From an uncultured Fretibacterium sp. (GTDB taxonomy: Bacteria; Synergistota; Synergistia; Synergistales; Aminobacteriaceae), in contig NZ_CAUUWA010000033.1 in assembly GCF_963548695.1 (NCBI RefSeq), positions 1-26,807 of the forward strand: DNA of 26,807 nucleotides, in the 5' to 3' direction. The position numbers were made by a program, and so were the translations under genes. Position 1 is the first letter of the stretch; every line of letters begins with the position of its first letter. The notes below the pieces were generated by a model. It saw nothing but the letters and a program-made list of their open reading frames with translations. It was not told where the DNA came from and ran no database searches. Positions 15,695-22,973 of this stretch are shown here, piece after piece.

Positions 15695-16654
15695 TCAGCC
15701 GGTGCTCTGCATCGCGGCCATTGCCGCGCCGACCAAGCCCGCCCTGTAGCCCAGGGTACATTGGGTCAGCCGGGTGAAGCGCTCTCCGCGGCCTCCGTAG
15801 ACCTCGGCGTAGACCTTTTGGCGCAGGGGGGCCAGCAGCCGCTCGCCCTGTCTCCCCACACCTCCGCCGATGCCGACGACCTCGGGCTGGAGGCCGTTGA
15901 CGATGTTCGTCACGCCGCAGGCGAGATAGTCCACGTACTCGTCCACCACGCGGAGCGCCGCGGCGTCGCCCCGCTCCGCCGCGGCGAAGGCGGTGTGTCC
16001 TCCGACCCGCCCCTCCCTCTCGGCCAGAGCGTTCATGAGGCTCTCGGGATGCGCGGCCATGGCCTCGCGCGTCATGTTGATCAGCCCCGTCGCCGAGGCA
16101 TAGGTCTCGAGGCAGCCGCGGCGTCCGCAGGTACAGGGCCGCCCGCCCTTCACGATCACCATGTGGCCGAACTCGCTAGCCGACGAGTTCCAACCCGTCC
16201 AGATGTGCCCGTTGACGACGAAGCCGGACCCCACGCCGGTGCCCAGGGTCAGGATCATGGCGCTCGACGCGCCCCTGACGCTGCCGGCGCAGACCTCCCC
16301 GAGGGCGGCGGCGTTGGCGTCGTTCTCCACGCGGACGGGGAGCCCCCATGCCTCGGACAGCAACTTCCCTAAAGGGAAGTTCCTCCAACCGAGGTTGTTG
16401 TTGTAGACGACAGACCCGGAGGAGGACTCGACCGTGCCGGGGCATCCCACCCCCGCGGCGGAGAGCTCCCCGCGAAGAATCCCCGCCGCGGAGACGGCCC
16501 GGTCGGCCGCCGCCAGGATGTCGCCGATGACGGCCTCCTGAGGGCGGTTGGCCCCCGTCGGCATCTCCGCCTCCCCGACAAGGTTCCCCGTTCCGTCGGT
16601 TACGCCGGCCTTGATGTTGGTCCCGCCGATATCCACTCCGATGTAGAACGCCAT
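15695..16654 (-). CDS. ROK-family sugar kinase (glucokinase-like)
   Basis: 319 residues. DIGGTNIKAG is the N-terminal ATP-binding motif, ENDANAAALGE holds the catalytic Asp, LGTGVGSGFVVNG is the second phosphate-binding loop, and EFGHMVIVKGG...CTCGRRGCLE is the ROK zinc motif (H and three Cys). The ROK family includes glucokinases, fructokinases and N-acetylmannosamine kinases; ExGH plus the Cys motif and overall length suggest glucokinase, but the sugar is not certain. No N-terminal helix-turn-helix is present, so it is a kinase rather than a repressor. ATG 16654 follows GGGGAGG. It starts 17 bp after the diguanylate cyclase and is likely cotranscribed. Confidence 0.85.
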   Translation of the reverse strand: MAFYIGVDIGGTNIKAGVTDGTGNLVGEAEMPTGANRPQEAVIGDILAAADRAVSAAGILRGELSAAGVGCPGTVESSSGSVVYNNNLGWRNFPLGKLLSEAWGLPVRVENDANAAALGEVCAGSVRGASSAMILTLGTGVGSGFVVNGHIWTGWNSSASEFGHMVIVKGGRPCTCGRRGCLETYASATGLINMTREAMAAHPESLMNALAEREGRVGGHTAFAAAERGDAAALRVVDEYVDYLACGVTNIVNGLQPEVVGIGGGVGRQGERLLAPLRQKVYAEVYGGRGERFTRLTQCTLGYRAGLVGAAMAAMQSTG

Positions 16655-16671
16655 GCCCGTGCCTCCCCGTT

Positions 16672-18513
16672 CTATCGTTCCGCCCCTTTTTTCGGGGCGT
16701 GGGGACGGGGGGAGCCGTCGGCCACCGAGGGGGACAGCGAAGGATCCCGGGGGGCATGGGACGGTTGAGGGGCTTCCGCCTCCGCACGGTTTCGCCCATT
16801 CCTCTTTGCCCGATAGAGGGCCTCGTCGGCTCGCCGAACTAGACTTTTCGGCGTCTCCCCGGGGCGGAACAGGGAAATCCCCAGCGAGACCGTCAGGGTC
16901 TTGTACTTGCCGAGAGAAAGGGATCGGGTCTCGCAGCTTCTGCGGATTCGTTCCGCAACGATGTTTGCGATGAGCAGGTCCGCCCCGGCCAGAACGATGC
17001 TGAACTCCTCCCCTCCGTAACGTGTGGCGACGTCCTGTTCCCTCAGGGAGTCCCGGATGATCCGGGCCACGAACGCAAGTGCCCGGTCCCCCTCCTGGTG
17101 TCCCCACGTGTCGTTGAAATTTTTGAAATGATCGATGTCGAGCATGATGAAGGAAAGGTTCTTCCCCGTCTTTTCGGTATTTCTGACGCTCTCGTTGAGG
17201 ACCTGTTCCAGGTAGGAACGGTTGTACAGCCCCGTCAGTCCGTCCCGTTGACTGAGCTCGCGATAGAGGGTGTTCTGTGCCTGCAGGAGGTTGTAGTTGT
17301 CGAATCGGGCCCGGCTCTCGAAGAGCTTCCGCAGGATCGAGAGAAAAGGAGCGGTGGCCAGCAGCGTCATATAGAAGATGTCCGGATAGGAAAGCCTGCT
17401 GAGATAGTAGGGGTTGTAGTACGTTCCCAGAAACATGATCCCTATGCCGAGGAAAAAGACGGAGTAGGATCCCGCATAGAGAAGCAGGCTGCGCAGAGGG
17501 GTCCTCGTCCTGACCATCTGGACGAACAGAAGCACGGAGCCGACGAGGCTCAGGAAGAAGGCGAGCGCGGCGCCGACGCAGACCCAGAGGAAACGGCCGT
17601 TCATGGCCGTGGCCAGCATCCCGAACGCCAGGGCGCACTGGATGCAGAGAACCGGCTTGTAGGCCTTTCGGATTCTTGGGGCCCCCTGAAGTTCCGAGAG
17701 GAAAAATCGGGCCCCTACGACGTTTGCCACCCCGAAGATCGACCAGGTCATGAATACGGTGAGTGGGGCCGGCAGCTTCAGATAGGCATGAAAGTGCCCG
17801 TTGAAGGAGGCGGCGAGCAGAGTACTGCTCAGCTGAATGATCATGAAGGTGCGGTATACTTTTTCGCCGGTCATCATGTAAAAGAGGAAGTACGTCACGA
17901 CGAACGCAATCATGACCCCCACGAAAACGAGCTGGATAATCATGGATTTGAAGAAGAAACGGATAAAGGACAGCGGCGCCAACAGGCACAGCCTGGCGGC
18001 GACGGGGTAGTCGGAGCGCACGTTCAGGTAGACGTAGCCATCCCTGGCAGCTCCATCCAGGGGCGGCAGCCAGAGGACCGGATAGCGTGTGTAGAGGAAC
18101 TGGAGGGCATTTCTCGAATCCCTGTCGTAGGAATAGTGCTCGTAGGAGGAGAGCGTCTTGGGGACGAAGCAGTCCACGTGCGTGATGTGGGGCGAGGCGA
18201 TCATCAGGACCCCGCCCTCATCGGGACGCAGGGACACGCCCTTGATATCCCGTGCCAGATCCTCCATGGGGATGCGGAACCAGCTCGAACCGTTGAAGGA
18301 GTTCTGCGTAATGATATCGCCCGATACCGATTCGAAGGGAATGTCCTTTCCCGGGTTCTTGAGGCTCGGCGAATGAGTAGTCATCTTCTCGAGTCCCCGC
18401 AAAAGAGGGAGGGCGGTAGTGTCGAAGCCGGCGCCGGCTCTTTCGGAAAGGACGCTGCCCAGGATGATGAGGAAAGGAACAAGAAAAAACTTCAAAACGC
18501 GGTTTCGACGCAT
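16672..18513 (-). CDS. Membrane diguanylate cyclase (7TM sensor + GGDEF)
   Basis: 613 residues. A signal sequence (FFLVPFLIILGSVLS) leads into an exported region of about 150 residues that resembles 7TMR-DISM extracellular sensors. About seven membrane helices follow, then a GGDEF domain from about residue 425 (DGLTGLYNRSYLEQVL, DIDHFKNFNDTWGH). The active-site loop is GGEEF, so it should make cyclic di-GMP from GTP. An intact inhibitory I-site (REQD, exactly five residues before GGEEF) predicts product feedback. The C-terminal ~30 residues are Pro/Ser-rich. The ATG at 18511-18513 has GGAG five bases upstream. The ligand is unknown. Confidence 0.9.
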   Translation of the reverse strand: MRRNRVLKFFLVPFLIILGSVLSERAGAGFDTTALPLLRGLEKMTTHSPSLKNPGKDIPFESVSGDIITQNSFNGSSWFRIPMEDLARDIKGVSLRPDEGGVLMIASPHITHVDCFVPKTLSSYEHYSYDRDSRNALQFLYTRYPVLWLPPLDGAARDGYVYLNVRSDYPVAARLCLLAPLSFIRFFFKSMIIQLVFVGVMIAFVVTYFLFYMMTGEKVYRTFMIIQLSSTLLAASFNGHFHAYLKLPAPLTVFMTWSIFGVANVVGARFFLSELQGAPRIRKAYKPVLCIQCALAFGMLATAMNGRFLWVCVGAALAFFLSLVGSVLLFVQMVRTRTPLRSLLLYAGSYSVFFLGIGIMFLGTYYNPYYLSRLSYPDIFYMTLLATAPFLSILRKLFESRARFDNYNLLQAQNTLYRELSQRDGLTGLYNRSYLEQVLNESVRNTEKTGKNLSFIMLDIDHFKNFNDTWGHQEGDRALAFVARIIRDSLREQDVATRYGGEEFSIVLAGADLLIANIVAERIRRSCETRSLSLGKYKTLTVSLGISLFRPGETPKSLVRRADEALYRAKRNGRNRAEAEAPQPSHAPRDPSLSPSVADGSPRPHAPKKGAER

Positions 18514-18585
18514 GAGCGCTCCAATCCTTTCGGGCTTCGTTCTGGCTTCGATGGGTGTTTCTCTGTTCCGATGTTCTCCTGTTCT

Positions 18586-18613
18586 ATTGTATAAAAATGC
18601 TGATAAAAGGCAA
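18586..18613 (-). promoter_or_regulatory. Probable promoter of the diguanylate cyclase operon
   Basis: On minus, TTGCCT (18608-18613) and TACAAT (18586-18591) are 16 bp apart, about 73 bp ahead of the cyclase start. The rest of 18514-18825 contains only this and the tandem repeat near 18779. Confidence 0.5.
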
Positions 18614-18778
18614 GCGTTGGGATGGAAAACTATCCCGCGGGGTGCCGGCCTTTCCGCGCCCGAAAGGAACGGCACGCCCCATGTCCCGAACGATCCATTC
18701 ATGATCCCCCGGCGGCGCCCCGGTACGCTTTTCCACTTTCCTGCGCCCCCTCTTTTTGTTAGTATTGGGTTGGATGTA

Positions 18779-18802
18779 TTGAGGGTGACATTGAGGATGA
18801 CA
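18779..18802. repeat. 12-bp tandem direct repeat upstream of the FAH remnant
   Basis: ttgagggtgaca is followed immediately by ttgaggatgaca (11/12 identical), 24 bp before the start codon of the FAH remnant that heads the cas operon. It could be an operator or a scar. Confidence 0.6.
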
Positions 18803-18825
18803 ATTTTTGAAGGAGGCGCAATGAG

Positions 18826-19029
18826 ATGACGGAGGGAAAATGGAACTGTGGGGACCGCATCGTCCGCTTCGAGCGGGAAGGACGGGCGGCGGTGGGGCGC
18901 ATGGTGGGGGACGTCATTGCGACGGGGACGCCCAGCGGCGTTGCCCCCGTGCATGATGGGGACAGCGTGGAGGTGGAGATCGAGGGCATCGGCGTGCTGA
19001 GAAACCGCTTCGTCGGGTCCGAGGACTAG
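18826..19029 (+). pseudogene. Internally deleted fumarylacetoacetate hydrolase-family gene
   Basis: The 67-codon frame joins two ends of an FAH-family protein. Residues 10-28 (RIVRFEREGRAAVGRMVGD) match the N-terminal strand of such enzymes. Residues 28-64 (GDVIATGTPSGVAPV, then EVEIEGIGVLRNRF) match the extreme C-terminus. The entire catalytic core of about 200 residues, with its metal ligands, is absent. The fusion point falls in a shared VGD. It keeps a perfect AGGAGG ribosome site and ends 5 bp before cas6, so it may still be translated and could couple cas6 translation. It cannot be an active hydrolase. Confidence 0.78.
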
Positions 19030-19034
19030 GAAGC

Positions 19035-19820
19035 ATGCACATCACGCTGTGGCTTACGGGGGATGGGGGCCGGATACGGGTTCCCCGCTCCAACCTGCAC
19101 CTGTTTCAGTCCATGCTCTATGCGGTGCTGCCTCCCGAGCGGGCGGCGTTCCTGCACGACGAGGGATATTGCGTCGATGGGCGGAGGATGAAGCTCTTCG
19201 CGATGAGCTGGCCCATCGCCGCGGAGCGCCCCACCTTCGAGGAGAACGCCATCCTGTTCCCGCTTCCGGTTCGCTTGGTGGTCTCCACACCCGTGACCGA
19301 CACCATGGACGGCATCGCCGGCGGTGTGCTGAACGCCGGGGATCTGCGGCTGGGCAACAACGTCATCCGCTGTGAGCGCATCGAGGCGGAGCAGCAGCGG
19401 GCGGATGGGGAGGCCCTGACCGTGCGCACCCTGTCGCCCATCACCTGTTATGGCCAGGCGGAGCGGAACGGCAAGCCCTATACGGTTTACTTCAGCCCGT
19501 ACCAGAGGGATTTTGCCGTGTCGGCGCACAACAACCTGGTGCGCAAGTTCCGCGCGCTCTTCCCCGATCGGGCCGTTCCGGAGGGGACGGTCCGCATCTC
19601 CCCCGTGGGACGCGTGTTGGAGCGGGTGGCGATCTTCAGCCCCGAGTCCTCCTTTCCCGTCAAGGGCTGGTCGGGCCGCTTCCGTCTGGAGGGGCCTCAG
19701 GAGCTTCTGCAGGTTGCGCTGGACTGCGGCCTGGGTGCGAAGAACAGCGCGGGATGGGGGTGTGTAACGCGGGAGTGGAGAGAGAATGAAGGAGAAATCG
19801 AACAAAATCATTGTCATTGA
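19035..19820 (+). CDS. cas6: CRISPR pre-crRNA endoribonuclease Cas6
   Basis: 261 residues. The C-terminal segment (GWSGRFRLEG ... LLQVALDCGLGAKNSAGWGC, residues 211-243) is the glycine-rich RNA-binding loop of Cas6. H22 or H41 in the N-terminal helix region is a candidate catalytic residue. Cas6 cuts CRISPR transcripts at repeats to give mature crRNAs for Cascade. The ATG lies 5 bp after the FAH-remnant stop with only a weak AGGA site, so translation may be coupled. The last 18 residues, beyond the G-rich loop, are acidic and polar and look like an extension; this end overlaps a second small frame. Confidence 0.9.
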   Translation: MHITLWLTGDGGRIRVPRSNLHLFQSMLYAVLPPERAAFLHDEGYCVDGRRMKLFAMSWPIAAERPTFEENAILFPLPVRLVVSTPVTDTMDGIAGGVLNAGDLRLGNNVIRCERIEAEQQRADGEALTVRTLSPITCYGQAERNGKPYTVYFSPYQRDFAVSAHNNLVRKFRALFPDRAVPEGTVRISPVGRVLERVAIFSPESSFPVKGWSGRFRLEGPQELLQVALDCGLGAKNSAGWGCVTREWRENEGEIEQNHCH

Positions 19821-19926
19821 GCGTGATAAAATTAAAGAGCGATTCTTCCCGAGCTTGTTCTGGGGATGGAAATATATGTTGTTGTCTGTGGGACAGATAA
19901 AAATTCCTTTTATAGGTTTTACTTGA
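19786..19926 (+). CDS. Possible 46-residue ORF overlapping the cas6 end
   Basis: ATG 19786 lies inside the cas6 3' end, in another frame, with GGAG 8 nt upstream. The product is Lys/Ile/Phe-rich (MKEKSNKIIVIERDKIKERF, then a hydrophobic aromatic tail). It belongs to the AT-rich insert between cas6 and cas8. No family is recognised, and no homology can be judged at this size. It could be a small membrane-active peptide or chance. Confidence 0.22.
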   Translation: MKEKSNKIIVIERDKIKERFFPSLFWGWKYMLLSVGQIKIPFIGFT

Positions 19927-19983
19927 TATGATGTTGATTATCTCAATATAATGTTGACTGTAGGACATAAGACGTGCTATACT
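19923..19983 (+). promoter_or_regulatory. Tandem overlapping promoters inside the cas operon
   Basis: P1: TTGATA (19923-19928), 18 bp, TATAAT (19947-19952). P2: TTGACT (19954-19959), 18 bp, TATACT (19978-19983) with a TG extended -10. A direct repeat atgttga at 19930 and 19951, 21 bp (two helical turns) apart, overlaps both and could bind a regulator. They would drive the small ORF and cas8 onwards independently of cas6. Confidence 0.7.
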
Positions 19984-20009
19984 CTCTTGGAAAAGAAGGG
20001 GGTATAGTT

Positions 20010-20228
20010 ATGTCCTATTTTCGTAGAAGAAAAAGCAGGAAAAGAAAAGAGGCGACAAAAAAGCCTCTTGATGCCTGTATGGTTAAGAACTATTATGGCT
20101 GCTCCTACACTGTCATCAATGGCCCGGTCAATATTGGGGATCCCGATGATAATCGGAGATTGATGAATAAAGCGTTGGAGAGCGCTTTGAAGTATGTTCG
20201 GACTAAATTTATGTCGCTGTGGAGGTGA
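20010..20228 (+). CDS. Small basic hypothetical protein between cas6 and cas8
   Basis: 72 residues starting MSYFRRRKSRKRKEATKK. A strongly basic N-terminal tail is followed by a short folded-looking part (VKNYYGCSYTVINGPVNIG) and a C-terminal helix (RRLMNKALESALKYVRTKF). ATG 20010 has a good AAGAAGGGGG ribosome site; the frame is open to 19974 without one. It has its own strong promoter just upstream and its 3' end overlaps the cas8 start by 10 nt. Codon use is AT-rich compared with the cas genes. It belongs to no family I recognise. A nucleic-acid-binding accessory, regulator, anti-CRISPR or toxin/antitoxin part are all open possibilities. Confidence 0.6.
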   Translation: MSYFRRRKSRKRKEATKKPLDACMVKNYYGCSYTVINGPVNIGDPDDNRRLMNKALESALKYVRTKFMSLWR

Positions 20229-22039
20229 GGGTCATACAACACACGTTCAAGGTGAGAGGGCACTGGTGGTTCGATTCCGGACTGATGGGGCTGTACTTCA
20301 TCGCCAAAGATAAGACGACTTTGGAGGCGGAGCGCTGGCCGGATGTCAAAGTTGTTCTGGATTTCGACGGCGTATCGGTCGGGGCGCCGGATGACCGGAT
20401 GACGCCGTTCCTGGAGGCCTGTTATGAGGAACTGGCCTCCGACTGGTGGAATCGATCGACGAAAAAGCAAAAGGAGAATCCAGAACTCGTTTGCTACGAC
20501 CAAGAGGAAAAAAAGCTGATGTGTCTGCCGAAACGGATGCCGACGCCGGTTCCCGCTCTGTCGGTAAGCGCTACGAGCTGGAGGGGGGAGGCGGAGGCGT
20601 TCGAGGACTTGTCCGTGTCGCTCCAGGAGGAGGTAGCAGCTTACCTGAAGGAGCATAAGAAGTCTCTATGGGGCACGAAGAAAAAGCTCTGTTACGAGCA
20701 GCCCGTCTGCCATCCCCAACTGGATGTTTTCCCCAAGGTCAGGCGAGGGGGAGGGGCCGTGTGTTCCGTCTGCGGGCAGACCTCCGTCTGCGACAGGGTC
20801 TCTCAGACCTCTTTCCCCCTCTTTTCAAGCCAGAGTGCGACCTTCTCCTTCAATTCCGACTTGGGGTCGCCCGATCTCATCTGCTGGGAATGCCAGTTGT
20901 TGGGCAAGTTTGCCGTTCACGCGTCGTATTACAAGGTTGCGGATTCCCTGACCTACATCATGCAGCTGAACTCCGGAGACCTGAGGGCTTTGAAAGATGC
21001 TCACCTGACGTTTGGGATTCCCTCCCCACTGCGACTTTTATTGGAAGACGACAAGATTTATTTCTACAACTTCGGAGAAAAGAGCCGTATTTTGCAGAAT
21101 GCCCGATTATCCTACGAGGTTCTGTGGGGTTTCTATCTGGCGGCCTATGATCTGGTCTTGAAGAACCAGCAGAAGCGCCGCAACGAGACGCGTGCCTTGG
21201 AGGACCTGGATGAGGATGAGATCGACGAGGAGTCCCTCAGGCAAACGACCGCGCTGAACGTCGTCCTTGCGGCTCTGGACTCCAAGGGGAGTACGTTCAT
21301 CACCAAGGAGGTCGTCACTTATACCGATACGGCCTACCTGTTCCGGTTGATTGGCTTTATCAAAAAATATATCCGCACCGAGGCCCCGGAGGCGATGGCC
21401 CAGGATCTCGGGAGTTTTTTCGAGCTCCTCTTTTGGGACTTGGAGCTCCCCAATCCCCAAAAGCCCTATGATCCTCTGAATGGAATGGATCGCAACGGCC
21501 TGCTGCGGTGCGTGTTCGAGAAGAAGTCCATCGTGTGCCGTGTGGAGAGTTTCGTGTTCAAAAAATCTCTGGCGGTCGATTATCCGAGCTTTGGCCGTAT
21601 TCTGTTCTTCGTGATGGCTTACGAGCTGGTGGCGCATTGTCGGGATTCGGAGGAAGGAGAGAAAAAAGGCATGGCTACAGGAATGACAAAGGAGCAAATT
21701 GCCCTTGCGAAGAGGTTGGGAGAGCAGATCGTCTTGGCTGCTAATGAATTTCTGGATAAAAAGGGTGCAGGTTTTGAGGCGAAGAAGGCTGTCAAGGGCG
21801 ATCTTTTTACCCTGCGCAAGACCCGTACGGCGACGGATTTCCTGGAGCAGCTGAATCGCCTGCAGTTCCGCTACGGAATCGTCGTCAACAAGGAGATCGC
21901 GGCGGGAGTTCTGGCTGAGGACGACGTCCCCTTCGAGGAGTTCAGGGCCTATTGCATGATTGCCGCCTTGAACGCCTACAACAATGTTATGCGCCCTCGT
22001 GCTTCGGGGGATAAGGACTCGCAGTCCGGCAACGAATGA
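20219..22039 (+). CDS. cas8b1: Type I-B Cascade large subunit Cas8b1 (Cst1-like, CXXC-CXXC)
   Basis: 606 residues. The N-terminus (HTFKVRGHWWFDSGLMGLYFIA) and the zinc-finger pair C182-xx-C185 and C222-xx-C225 fit the CXXC-CXXC Cas8b1/Cst1 family of type I-B (Tneap) systems. The C-terminal helical part (about 500-590) probably replaces a separate small subunit. Cas8 recognises the PAM and recruits Cas3. It lies between the small basic ORF and cas7 in the expected Cascade order. The start is uncertain: GTG 20219 is the first codon available, GTG 20225 is another, and the strong GGAGG (20221-20225) would best serve a start near 20234, where only ATA is in frame. Confidence 0.82.
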   Translation: MEVRVIQHTFKVRGHWWFDSGLMGLYFIAKDKTTLEAERWPDVKVVLDFDGVSVGAPDDRMTPFLEACYEELASDWWNRSTKKQKENPELVCYDQEEKKLMCLPKRMPTPVPALSVSATSWRGEAEAFEDLSVSLQEEVAAYLKEHKKSLWGTKKKLCYEQPVCHPQLDVFPKVRRGGGAVCSVCGQTSVCDRVSQTSFPLFSSQSATFSFNSDLGSPDLICWECQLLGKFAVHASYYKVADSLTYIMQLNSGDLRALKDAHLTFGIPSPLRLLLEDDKIYFYNFGEKSRILQNARLSYEVLWGFYLAAYDLVLKNQQKRRNETRALEDLDEDEIDEESLRQTTALNVVLAALDSKGSTFITKEVVTYTDTAYLFRLIGFIKKYIRTEAPEAMAQDLGSFFELLFWDLELPNPQKPYDPLNGMDRNGLLRCVFEKKSIVCRVESFVFKKSLAVDYPSFGRILFFVMAYELVAHCRDSEEGEKKGMATGMTKEQIALAKRLGEQIVLAANEFLDKKGAGFEAKKAVKGDLFTLRKTRTATDFLEQLNRLQFRYGIVVNKEIAAGVLAEDDVPFEEFRAYCMIAALNAYNNVMRPRASGDKDSQSGNE

Positions 22040-22068
22040 CGAAAAAACATTGCAGGAGGTAATATGAG

Positions 22069-22971
22069 ATGACGAATTCCAAATGTTTGACGCTGACCTA
22101 TCTGACGCACGCCTCTTACGCCTCTTTGAACGGTTCCGACAAGGAGGCCGACAACATCTCCAGCATCAAGAAGATCCGAATGAACGATGGCGAGGAGTAT
22201 CCGTACAAGTCCTCTCAGGCCATTCGTCGGGATCTGCGCGAGCAGCTGGCGGTGCTGGGCTGGGAGCTTTCCGAGGCCGCCTTGGCCAAACAGGCGAAGG
22301 GGGCGACGGCGACGTTGGGAGATCCTGCATCCTACATTGATGACGACCTGTTCGGTTTCATGATCGCCGACAAGGTCACGAAAAAACGCACGGGCCCGGT
22401 GCGCGTCTCGCCCTTGATCTCCTTGGAACCCTATCGGGGAGAGCTGGACTTTGCCACGAACTATATGGGCGTCAAGGCCGGCGGAAACCCGAACATCTTC
22501 GAGACGGAAATCCACTCCGGTTTTTACAGGGGGACAATCCTGATCGAGTTGGATCGGATCGGGGCTGCCGATGCCGAGACCTACAAACTGGATCTGGAGC
22601 CTGGCGAGAGGAAGCGTCGCGTAGCATCGCTCCTGGATGCTATCCAGAATCTCTGGGGGATCGGACGCCAGAGTCGTTTCCTGGCGGACATCTCACCCAA
22701 GTTTGTGGCAGCCGCATTGATGAAGGTCAAAAATCCTATCTTCATGGAGTGCGTCCGCGTTTGCTTCGAGGAGGACAAGGAGAAGAAAAAATTAAGTTTC
22801 GTGGAGCACAACCTGATCGAGAACACCCTTAAGGACTGTGAGGGGGCCGTCGTCCACTGGGTTCTGGGGGAACGCAAGGGCTTTTTCTCCCGTGATACGG
22901 CGGCGGCAAAGCCCCTGGGGGAGGCGTTCGATATGATGAGAGGATGGTTGGATGAGGTCTACGGAGGTTAG
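22069..22971 (+). CDS. cas7: Type I-B Cascade backbone Cas7 (Cst2/DevR family)
   Basis: 300 residues. The opening LTLTYLTHASYASLNGSDKE and the internal FATNYMGVKAG and FETEIHSGFYRGTILIELDRIG segments fit the DevR/Cst2 branch of Cas7, the crRNA-binding backbone subunit. Position directly between cas8 and cas5 supports this. ATG 22069 follows AGGAGG by 9 nt. A two-codon ORF (ATG AGA TGA, 22064-22072) sits between ribosome site and start, with its stop overlapping the cas7 ATG. The Cas5 start follows 2 bp after the cas7 stop. Confidence 0.88.
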   Translation: MTNSKCLTLTYLTHASYASLNGSDKEADNISSIKKIRMNDGEEYPYKSSQAIRRDLREQLAVLGWELSEAALAKQAKGATATLGDPASYIDDDLFGFMIADKVTKKRTGPVRVSPLISLEPYRGELDFATNYMGVKAGGNPNIFETEIHSGFYRGTILIELDRIGAADAETYKLDLEPGERKRRVASLLDAIQNLWGIGRQSRFLADISPKFVAAALMKVKNPIFMECVRVCFEEDKEKKKLSFVEHNLIENTLKDCEGAVVHWVLGERKGFFSRDTAAAKPLGEAFDMMRGWLDEVYGG

Positions 22972-22973
22972 CC

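Noticed and set aside
17098..18594. 498-codon plus-strand frame opposite the diguanylate cyclase
   Set aside because: Antisense shadow of a gene with an intact GGEEF domain.
19821..20009. CreA-like crRNA or CRISPR repeat fragment in the cas6-cas8 gap
   Set aside because: No recognisable repeat pair or ATTGAAAC-type tag; the genome's repeat is outside the window, so it cannot be tested here.
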